Shown here: piece by piece, positions 47,501 through 55,678 of the stretch
How positions within the stretch are numbered: position 1 is the stretch's first letter
How the letters are laid out: every line of letters begins with the position of its first letter
NCBI GenBank assembly: GCA_963931865.1
Contig: OZ007518.1
Location: 9,848,361-9,912,360, forward strand
Source: Axinella damicornis
Lineage: Eukaryota; Porifera; Demospongiae; Axinellida; Axinellidae
Direction: 5' to 3'
Length of the DNA: 64,000 nucleotides
Notes under the pieces: generated by a model
Told to the model about the DNA's origin: nothing
The model's input: the letters and a program-made list of their open reading frames with translations, nothing else
Database searches by the model: none
Translations under genes and position numbers: made by a program

Positions 47501-48873
47501 TTGCGTTCCTAGCGTTCCTGACGCTCCATGTGTGATTATGGTGATCAGTAACCATGGTGACGTAAGACCACCTGTTGATATCCCTTGCTGTGGTGTGCAT
47601 TGCTAAAAGTAATTCCATTTGGCTTTGGATAAGCTCTGCATAGCATAGTGAAATTTGATCATTCTGCTTCCAATTCTCATCTACCAAAGAATGAGAATTA
47701 CTGTGTGTACAATGTCAGTGATTGATAAGTTCAGTGGTTTGTTGTGTCACATCTATTAGGCCAGGCCGTATACAAATTTTGCCCAAAATACCCCCAGTTC
47801 CTTTATACATGCAGCTAGCCTCGTTCCCAGGCCATGCAGGAGTCTCCCTGCTCCTGTAAGGCTTGGGAACATACAGCTTGCCCATAAGGCTACTGTTAAT
47901 TGCACATTATTTTAGCAACTTTAGTGAGTCGTTACAGGTACATTTGTAAAAATTTGCATTCATTACTAAAATTGGTACCTGCCAAATCGGCAAATTGTTA
48001 ACTTTTGTACCCACAACTAATTAGATGAACGTCATCAGTTGAGCTCGACAGTCCATTGGCCCCAAAAGTTCACTACTATACAAATATAGACCAGATTGTT
48101 ACTTAGTGTTCTGAGTTCTGCCGTGTTTTCATTGACACCGAATCAATGGACATCTGCTCTGTTTCCATGTAGAGAGGCGTAACTTGAGAACCTCAGAAAA
48201 CTGGAGACAATCATGGATGACACATCCAACAATTCTGATATTTGCAGTCTACAATGAATAATGTGTGGACTCGGCCATCCTGCTGTATGGTCCTGCATGG
48301 ATTAGCCACGATCACACTTAATTAAGGAACAGGAAGCCTCCAGTTGAAAGTTTTGGTGATTACAGCCTCGGCAGATGATAATTATGCTGTGCCTAATTTG
48401 TTGAGTGTGGGAGAGTACATTTCAGCAATGCAATTACATGTTAATGGGTTATTGATGGATCTCTCAAATGGTTTGTTGCTATGGCGATTACATTGTTCCT
48501 ATAAAATTCATTGCAGAGTTCATTGGAGTATGCCACACTCAGTGTGGGTGGAAGCATAAAGTGCATATACCTGTAGCTACTAATAATATTCATTGCAGTT
48601 TTACTGAAAAGACACTTGCCCCCCCTCCCCCTGCCTATGTTAGTATACGATGCATTTTGATAAACCTTGACACCACCACTACTCCCAGATATCACACAGT
48701 GGGCCGTACTGGCCATTCGTAACCTATGTGAAGGAAACACTGCAAACCAGAGGCTAATTGCCAGCCTGGAGCGCAAGGGAGTTGAAAACACACAGGCACT
48801 ACTAGAGTTTGGCTGTGAGGTTGAGATTGGAGACGATGGCAAGATTAAAGTGAAACAAAAGGAACCAGGTTGA
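35862..48873 (+). CDS. ATXN10: Ataxin-10 (ARM-like repeat protein)
   Basis: Eight exons with consistent phases: 35862-36001, 36572-36748, 37141-37323, 38499-38805, 39298-39403, 39788-39966, 40140-40203, 48689-48873; 446 aa (human about 475). The C-terminal part is diagnostic of the ataxin-10 domain: FGLKKLLVQLIGNMCYRDP, then IREEGAIPLIMNQCSIDYYN, then PYITQWAVLAIRNLCEGN. Helical ARM-like repeats include LKLMRNLCAGVPQNQ and LVHTALQLVGNVCVR. The animal protein is cytoplasmic and has been linked to neuronal survival, cytokinesis and cilia; its biochemical role is unsettled. Exon 6 must use the acceptor ttcacag at 39781-39787, because the nearer tcccag would shift the frame. The last intron is 8.5 kb. 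The gene is convergent with Wnt and divergent from HSD17B12-B. Confidence 0.93.
37387..37660. mobile_element. 274-bp TAGCCTCG-family element in ATXN10 intron 3
   Basis: It starts tagcctcgttcccaggctcc and ends ctctgggaacgaggcta, with long partly paired arms inside (gcatgtgcataagtatgg, ccaggcttc-type blocks). Non-coding. Confidence 0.6.
38254..38301. mobile_element. TAGCCTCG palindrome in ATXN10 intron 3
   Basis: tagcctcattcccagtccac pairs imperfectly with gtggcctgggaatgaggcta. Confidence 0.7.
38333..38452. repeat. 20-bp minisatellite
   Basis: Six units of cactacactgtagtacacac just upstream of ATXN10 exon 4. The unit contains the short palindrome ctacactgtag. Confidence 0.9.
39501..39662. repeat. 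Alternating poly-G and poly-C tracts
   Basis: A poly-G run followed by three poly-C runs separated by 35-60 bp in ATXN10 intron 5. The G and C runs could pair as a hairpin or form structured DNA. Run lengths are likely to be unreliable in any assembly. Confidence 0.8.
40214..40496. repeat. GT-rich microsatellite
   Basis: (GT)n with interruptions by ga, at, ac and gg, starting 10 bp after ATXN10 exon 7's donor. Open frames on either strand are artefacts. Confidence 0.9.
41300..41490. repeat. About 44-bp tandem repeat
   Basis: Four units of gtgtgggtcacattgttccc plus ttgtgaccaggtatttcagtccag in ATXN10 intron 7. The single ancestral unit is recognisable in the neighbouring diverged copies (aggtatttcagtccagg near 40672). 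Confidence 0.85.
43762..44013. mobile_element. Foldback element, about 250 bp, in one copy of the intron unit
   Basis: Left arm gaatgagatatgaggctggg...gagctttcaaatgatgtcc pairs with right arm ggacatcatttgaaagctcc...cttcatatctcattc. The matching place in the second intron copy (near 46770) lacks it, giving a filled/empty pair. Confidence 0.65.
44214..44634. mobile_element. Non-autonomous element with CAGGGGCGG termini (hAT-like ends)
   Basis: caggggcggcggcacg at the left and cgtgccgccgcccctg at the right are exact inverted copies, flanked by the direct repeat cttgt (44209-44213 and 44635-44639). CAGGGGCGG ends are typical of hAT-type DNA transposons, though the visible target repeat is 5 bp rather than the usual 8. 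The inside contains a poly-G block and no transposase. Confidence 0.65.
45355..45770. repeat. 18-bp minisatellite (about 23 units)
   Basis: Units of tgtgataccgccctgctg, nearly identical (a few with accacc or actgcc). Because 18 is divisible by 3, several frames on both strands stay open (for example repeating CDTALL), giving long false ORFs. The second copy of the intron unit has only a trace (atcctgctgtatgg near 48279), so the expansion is recent. Confidence 0.95.
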
Positions 48874-49885
48874 AAGAATAATGTAATCCATTTTGTTTTT
48901 GTGATATGAAAAATGGGATTGTGTAGGTTGCAGTGAGTAGGGTTGACAAAATGGTCTGCAGGTTTGGAGTGGAGTCACCAAACTTACTTACACTTACCAG
49001 AACAACTATGTAACAATGAGGATGGCTGCCAATAAAGCAGGTCCTCGATTCCTCGCGCATGCGGACAGAGGTAGAGCTGCTCGAAGGTGGACACCAGCGA
49101 AGGTCAGCTGAACGGTGAGTGAATTAGACCGTCCAGAACACAGCTCAGCTGAACAGTGAGTGAATTAGACCGTCCAGAACACAGCTCAGCTGAACGGTGA
49201 GTGAATTAGACCGTCCAGAAGACTGCAGCTACTGGAAGGCAAGTGAATGTTCCATCATCCAACTTTATTTGAAGTATCCTACAGGACTGCCATTGTGCTG
49301 AACTCACACAGGAGAGTGTTACTAGAGGTGTGTGCACTGCACATGCTGATTTTAAGATTGCCAGCTATTCTGCATGGGTTGATTATAATAAGCTGGAGAG
49401 CAAGGTCACGTACAGTATCTGATATGCGAGATTGAAGCAGCTATAGACGTGCATGATCAGTGTTTGAGTGTAATTGTCTGAAGGAAGCTGTAGAGCTAGC
49501 ACTTGCAGTACCTAACCACTGCAGTTGTGTGTCTTGCACGCATCAGTGACACATACCGTGCATTAATGCACAATGGATGCTAATGTCCTGTGGTATGACA
49601 AGTATGATCCAACGGACACAGTCATGACGGACATCTGAGAGCAAATATACACACTGCTGCTTTGCACATTGACAATGGTCTGAATTTGGGGGCTGTACAG
49701 TTGACGGTATAAAAATGGCTGCATGTAGATCTGATGCTGAACTGAATGGCTATAAATATAATTATGTATGAGAAAAACATTTGACAGAATGGTTGAAGAG
49801 CTTCTCACCCACTTGATCACAGAGAACCAGACGGTGGCACATGTGTATACACATAGAGTGTTGCCAAACCGGCCTTTCAATCGTG
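48874..49885. other. Convergent intergenic region ATXN10 / Wnt
   Basis: Tail-to-tail spacing of about 1 kb. An AATAAA at about 49031 may serve ATXN10 polyadenylation. A repeat of about 43 bp (gctgaacggtgagtgaatta plus gaccgtccagaacacagctca) occurs three times at about 49107-49220. No exon seen. Confidence 0.5.
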
Positions 49886-52800
49886 TCATCCAGTGCAGCG
49901 GTACTCTGTGACAGTTTCAGCACAAGTTTGACACACTACTTCACAGCACCAGATGAATCTGCAGTTACAGGAGCGTACCACTCGATTTTGCTCTTGGTAA
50001 AACTGTTTATTGCAGCAGAAATCTTCGCAGGGAGCATAATATTGACCTAATCTTGCCGTAATGTTTGCCTTAGGCATGCAGTATCTCCCGTGAGTGTAGT
50101 TCGGGGCTATTGTGCAGTAGTTTCCCGACTGCTCCAGGTACACTAGCTTGTTTGTGCGTGCCGGGATGTGCTCATCGCTGCCATTATCATAGTAATGCAA
50201 CGTCGCCGGTCCGCCGCTCCGGGGCACATGGACATCCACTTCAACTGCACTGTCATACTTTTGTTTGAGGATGTCTCCCACTTCATACAATGTCGGTAGC
50301 TCTTTCCAGCAGGTTTTCACAGCACACGAGCCAGAGAGACCGTGGCACTTGCACGAGAGTTTCATATTGTCACCTACGACCTGCATAATTATAGCCAAAA
50401 TTGATTGCAATGCACCACGATCATAATGACACATAGGGTGGTGCACTGGTAGAGTGAGAGACTCTAGTGCTCAACTCAGGCTCTGTCCTGGGTTCGCTGA
50501 ACCCCACTCTCTAAAGCCTTGGTTTTTCTGTTGAAGGGTGCTTTGCCTTGAATAAAGGAACTTGCCCTTTGCCCTTCCAGGAAAACAAGCTTGAACAATG
50601 CCATTTATGGCAACTCAAGCGAGTTGCCGTAAATGGCAGGACCATCCCCCGTTAACCTGACCTTCTGCATTGGAGACGCAGCATTCCTGGGTTATCAAAT
50701 CAAAATGAACTGACTGCATGTTCACAGTGGCATTGTTTTGTTTCACTGTTATTCTACTTCTCTATTGCTACAGCTAAGACACCCAATTACCAACTTATTC
50801 CAGAAATGCTAATATTCAGTGCAAACAGGTGCGTCAAATACGACCATGCACGTGTATGGAGCTGTTTCTTATGGTTGGTATAAAGAAGTAATTTTGTTAT
50901 CAGATTCTTTCCTGGAATACTACCATTCTACCAAGTTTCTCCCAGATGGAATACCTTAGCCTCGTTCCCAGGCCGTCTGCCGCTTCATTTTTATTCGCAT
51001 ACGTGACCTTTGAACCCTTATCAGATAAGCTGGCAGCTTATCTGATAAGGGTTCAAAGGTCACGTATGCAAATAAAAACGAAGCGGCAGACGGCCTGGGA
51101 ACGAGGCTAGGAATACCTATGTATGGTAACAGTGGTATTATATAGATTGGTAGATCTAGTCATGTCCATGGGAGCCCACAATTGCGTTTATCGTAGGCAT
51201 GATTTCTAATAATTTGTCACGTCATAAGTATCTTCACACAGGTAGATGAAACAGTGCATGCATGATATTATACATGTACCAGTATATAGCTTACCAGTCT
51301 AGCCGCTAGCCCCTCTTGACCGGCCGGGCAGAGAGGGGCTAGCGGCTAGCCCCTCTTGACCGGCCGGGTGGAGAGGGGCTAGCCGCTAGCCCCTCTTGAC
51401 CGGCCGGGCAGAGAGGGGCTAGCGGCTAGCCCCTCTTGACCGGCCGGGTGGAGAGGGGCTAGCCGCTAGACTGACAGCTTACCTACAAGTGTATGATATA
51501 GTGGCAAGTCTATAGCCAGCCATCGCGTTTATTAGGCTCACTTGGCAGCATGTCTGTGACTACAATTCACGTGCTAGCGAGGTACTAGTTTTAGTGTGTG
51601 TAGAATCAGAGTTGCACTAGTGCGAGGCTCTGAATGGGGGATCTTTTTTTCAAGACATTATATTATTGGCTAAACGTAGGTTGAAATGTTGCGAGTTTCT
51701 GGCCGGCTCCTTGATTTTATTAGCCATGAGGACGGAGATCAGGGATGAGCATGTGGGGCTCAGAGTGTTTGAAGGGCGGACAGCTGCATTTGAGTGCATG
51801 TCGACATGTTGATATCTCAGCTCCACACTCAAACTCACACTACACTCTTGCAAGCACTATATGGCCAGGCCACATGTATGTATAAGTCCACTTCCATGAG
51901 GCATGCTGACTCCAATAGCAGTTGACGTGTATATACATGCAGTATGCAGTTCCTAATGGGAGTTGTAGCTATACTAACGCTTGGTAACTTGATACTAATT
52001 CCAGCAATTAACATAACCTGTTACGAGGAATTACAACAGCCAGCAGATTGTCCGCATTATGCAGACAGAAATTGACAGGGTAAAGAGAGACGATTCTGGG
52101 TGGGGTATATTCACTGCAGATTGCCTGCTTCATACTTCAGAGATGACAAATTATAAGGGAGATGTGTTTTTCATGGTGCCAGGTGGAGATCTTGTTGCCA
52201 TAGCAATAGAAATGCTGGACTTTCCTCATGGAATGTGCTCCTTGTGGCATGCATGCATGCAAAGGTTTCTATTTGTTTTGGTGCTGCTAGTTACAACACT
52301 ATTCTAAACACAACTACATCTGTGGATCACCCAGCTACTACATCAATGTGGATCACCCAGACTACATCTGTGGATCAGAGTGTGTCATGATCATCCACTT
52401 AGAGGGAGGAGAGTCAGTGGGCGTCTGATTCGTTGAGGGTCATGTGAGTAGTACTAATTTTTTGCAATGAGCAGGTGATTGTATCCAGCTCTGTCCGGTG
52501 TGAATTCCAACTGGAAGGATGGCATGTGCGTACGACAGATCATTACCGTGGTAACAATGGAGACGGTAATTGCTTCATTCAAACACAAATGCTATTAAGA
52601 TGCTTCAGTAATCTGCTTAGGGATTCTTGCTAAGTGATAGCCAATATTCTGTCACATAATTCATCACCTGCTTTGCAAGTGAACCTTGGAACCTGCTGCT
52701 TTAGGTCTTGGTGACTTTTGCCAAATCTTCCTGCATTAAATTATTGCTATACGACAGTGAAGCTTTATGCTTCCTGAAAGTACTCTCCACTGCGCTCATC

Positions 52801-55170
52801 CATTCTAATCAATGTGTGCCCGCAACAAGTATACATGACCTTTGACACACATAATAGTTAGCTGTGATATCTATACTTATACCGCATGCCATAAATAGCT
52901 CTTATTTTATGTGACGAGTTGAAGACACACCAAGAACAATCTACCTCCTCAATCGTCTTACCATAAGGATGGATGGACCTGCCTATTCAATGCTACGTAC
53001 CGCACGGCAACAAAGATATCATCTGTCAATCACGCCATTTACCTGTATTTACATGTATTGTAGCCTGACTCACGGTTGCTGCAAAGTCACGATGAACCTC
53101 TTTAATGGCTGCAGCAATGCACGGGGGCTAGCACACATCACGAAACACAGCCAAAGAGTGCTATTATTTTATCATGCTAACCGCATGTGTTATGTCCTAT
53201 AGCTGCAGAGAACACAGCATGCAGCAGACAGAGGCCGTGTGAACACAGGCCTGACTCACAGTTCCTGTGTTAAAGTTGCAATGTGTGTGATATTCTGTGG
53301 CCTGAGGTTGTGTTATGCTCAGTCGCATTCTGATGACAGTCATGCGCATGTACTAGTATCTACTATAGCTATTAGTTACTTGCTGACTGCACTGCCGATT
53401 ATTAGTATGCTGTCTTAGTCTCAGCCACCAACCCCAGCACGGATCAGTATTGCATGCGGGCTTATATTGGAAGCAATATAGCAGCTGGATGAAAGATCAG
53501 GGAACAAGGTCCTTGCTGAATGATTACTCGTAGTCGGGGCGCTGATTCTATTATTGTCGGGTAAGCCATGGACATATGTTATACAGTGGTGGAAGCAGTG
53601 TTAGCAGTCCCTGAATACTGTGGCCACAGGCCACTACACTAAGGCACTATATATAACACATTGCTTGCAACAATGAAGCTGTCCAATATTAAACTTTAAC
53701 AGTGCATCAACAAGCCCTTAAATGCCTCACCAGTATGACATGACTATACTGTGTATGCATGGCATGAAGCTGTGAGTTACGACATGTTGGTCATCACAGG
53801 GATCAAAAGAAGGCCAAGTTGCGTTGTGCATGGAAAGCAGAAGTGCAGTGCAAAGCATGGCGTTGTTCTTGAAAATTAACGGGGCACATTTGGTTTCATC
53901 TACAGGCACAACGTGCAAAGCACAGAGGAATGTTATGGGTTACGGGCCTGATTGCATGTGTATACAACTGCCATGTGCACTATTTAATCATGATGACCAT
54001 TACTGTTACTATAATAACACAAATTATCATTAATGAATTCATGACAAATGCTGACCATATGTGTGCATGTGACGTGCATGTGACATACCCGTCTTCCTGC
54101 AGCATTGTTGTGAAGATGCACCATAGCTTTGGAAACATTTCGGTTTGAACTGACTATGTCAAGTTCTCTAGCATCCAGAAATCTCTGAGCATATGTCAAT
54201 CCATATGAGACATTGTCACTACACGATCCCCACTTCCAGCCCTGGACGGTCGCCATTCCATTCCTGCTTGTATCACAGCCACAGATTGGGAGGTCCCCGT
54301 GGGAGCAGCCCTGTGTTATCTGATGTGCAGTGACTGCTGACGTTAGAGCATAAATGAAGGCACCCTCTCTTGTCTCTGGAGGAGGAAGTATACACACTGT
54401 ACTTTAAGTTTACTAGTTAGTTAGGCAGCTGGAACTTGGCAGCAGTCAATCTGGACCATAATATAGATATCTACGTCTGGACGATGAAAAGGACAGCCTT
54501 CATCTGGCAATAATGTGAACGCTCTCAGGAAGAAACTCTAGTCCTTGGACTTCATTTACTCTGCCATCAATACTCTATGGTAGTCATGCAATTAGGTTGA
54601 GTCTTTCCATTGCACCGTTAATTTTTAGCTCATCAGTATGCGGCACCAGATTGACAACGGTTGACATTAAGTACTCACCGTCCACTTGTGCTGCCGCGCT
54701 GACTGAACGCGCAGTAATAATATGAGGCAACAGGCGCCTGAGGCATAATTAGCTACACCGTAGTGATCTTCACCTTGTAAATGCGGCTGGCCAAAAATAG
54801 TCGACTCGACTCCGGTACAATTCCACTTGTTTTTCCTGAACTGCCACGCGCATTCTGCACCAACAATTTTCTCTGCTCGTCTCAGTATCGGCATGGACGC
54901 GGGAACTTCTATGCAAATATTCTGCTGCGCTTGGTTCAGGCCAGGAGTGTTTCGGCACAGAATTTCATGTAGACTAGCAATCGGGCTGGCCTGCCGAACT
55001 ATCCATGTGCATAGTAAACTGCAGAAAGGAAGAAAGAGTTTCCCTAGCTCATTTTCAGTGGAGGAATAGACTGTGCTACTCGCACCAGCCGTCTTACTCC
55101 CAGTCACAATGTCTTACCAAAAGTACAATATCAATCTTGCCATCGGATTCCGCGCAGCCTTTGTTAACAT
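49886..55170 (-). CDS. Wnt family secreted ligand
   Basis: Four exons on minus, all in phase: 55118-55170, 54774-55018, 54089-54375, 49886-50380; 1080 nt, 359 aa, a normal Wnt length. Wnts are secreted lipid-modified ligands for Frizzled/LRP receptors. The N-terminus MLTKAARNPMARLILYF runs on as CLLCTW, which reads as a signal peptide. Conserved features follow: CRNTPGL, the WNC block (FRKNKWNC), REGAFIYALTSAVTAHQITQ, CGCD, WGSCSDNVSYG, LHNNAAGR, then CKCHGLSGSCAVKTCW with the acylated Ser at 211. A cysteine-rich tail follows (FCCNKQF, CNCRFIWCCEV, CQTC). The start at 55170 rests on a strong donor (tttg|gtaagac) and the acceptor ctttctgcag. The gene is head-to-head with HSD17B10 and convergent with ATXN10. 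I cannot assign it to a bilaterian Wnt subfamily. Confidence 0.93.
50435..50712 (+). mobile_element. tRNA-derived SINE-like element in Wnt intron 3
   Basis: It begins with a tRNA-like head: an A-box-like tggtagagtgag and a B-box-like gggttcgctgaacccc about 40 bp downstream. The body has ttgcccttccaggaaaacaag and the tail cctgggttatcaaatcaaa. A 5'-truncated relative lies at 14047-14240. It encodes no protein, as expected for a SINE. Confidence 0.55.
50957..51109. mobile_element. 153-bp near-perfect palindrome, TAGCCTCG family
   Basis: The arms of about 70 bp start tagcctcgttcccaggccgt and end acggcctgggaacgaggcta, pairing almost throughout, including ttatcagataagctg at the centre. It lies in Wnt intron 3. 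The high arm identity suggests a recent origin or active maintenance. Confidence 0.8.
51299..51475. repeat. Four alternating CTAGCC palindromic units
   Basis: Units of cgctagcccctcttgaccgg followed by ccggg(c/t)(a/g)gagaggggctagc repeat four times. Spacers alternate cggctag and ccgctag, and loops alternate cagag and tggag. A single looser relative lies at 41115-41190. A foldback that has become a short tandem array. Confidence 0.85.
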
Positions 55171-55678
55171 GTTGCCCGCATTCCCGCGACACAATGCGAT
55201 CAGCTTTGATGCATGCCCGCGGGCTTTATTATGTAGATAGTGTGTAGTCTCGGAACCAGACCCTTCGTGCGGGGGAGGAGGAAAGGGTCTGGGCACGTTC
55301 CTACATTCGAGTTGTCCTCACGGAACGTAATTATGCGTGGTAATTAGCGATCAACTGCGATACCACGCGTACGATCACAGTCGACCTGCTCGTTGCTCTC
55401 CTCGACTTTTGTCAGTCGCTCGCGGGTCCGGGTAACGCGGTACGGCACAGCGATTCGCCATGTCTAGTCACTGGCGACACAGAAAGCCTGGAGAAAAATC
55501 ATTTCCCTGACGTCATTCGCGATCAACGCATCTGATTCGTTAGGTCAACATTCCGACCTGGGGACAAAGTACAACTCGAATGTAAGATGGTGCCCAGACC
55601 CTTTCCTCCTCCCCCGCATGCGCACGAAGGGTCTGGTTCCCAGCCCCGCCCATAATAATGATTAGGTACTGAATATAA
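55171..55678. promoter_or_regulatory. Head-to-head Wnt / HSD17B10 intergenic region
   Basis: The start codons face apart across 508 bp. About 396 bp of that is the foldback element at 55245-55640, leaving roughly 74 bp next to Wnt and 38 bp next to HSD17B10. Promoter function is inferred from layout only. An AATATAAAT sits directly before the HSD17B10 ATG, too close to act as a usual TATA box. Confidence 0.5.
55245..55640. mobile_element. 396-bp foldback element in the Wnt/HSD17B10 promoter gap
   Basis: Left end tagtctcggaaccagaccct; right end agggtctggttcc, lacking the last gagacta. The arms include cctttcctcctcccc and extend to acattcgagttgtcc. The interior (gcgtggtaattagcgatcaac) matches the 30243-30626 element in reverse orientation. 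Non-coding. Confidence 0.8.

Larger units (their letters stand above)
40204..48688 (+). other. 8.5-kb last intron of ATXN10, built from nested duplications
   Basis: Exon 7 (NPY split codon) joins exon 8 in frame across this span. The contents are tandem diverged units near 40500-41190, 41200-41900 and 42050-42430 (shared aggtatttcagtccaggtgtg, agattgtgtcaggttacggt, acagcatcctactgactcat), then two diverged copies of a roughly 2.5-3-kb unit at about 42960-45900 and 46040-48500 (shared cattagaatagtacggtaat, gcaatggcagctgtaggaat, ggtaacagggttgtagctgc). No additional exon was recognised. Confidence 0.7.
50381..54088 (-). other. 3.7-kb intron 3 of the Wnt gene
   Basis: Holds the SINE-like element, the 153-bp palindrome, the CTAGCC array, and a pair of plus-strand frames (51944-52306) with hydrophobic ends discussed in the findings. 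The rest has no recognised feature. Confidence 0.6.

Noticed and set aside
54667..55107. Wnt start at a GTG near 55107 in the long frame
   Set aside because: No ATG is in that frame upstream of the Wnt core. A strong acceptor (ctttctgcag) at 55019 joined to the exon at 55118-55170 gives an ATG start and a proper signal peptide.
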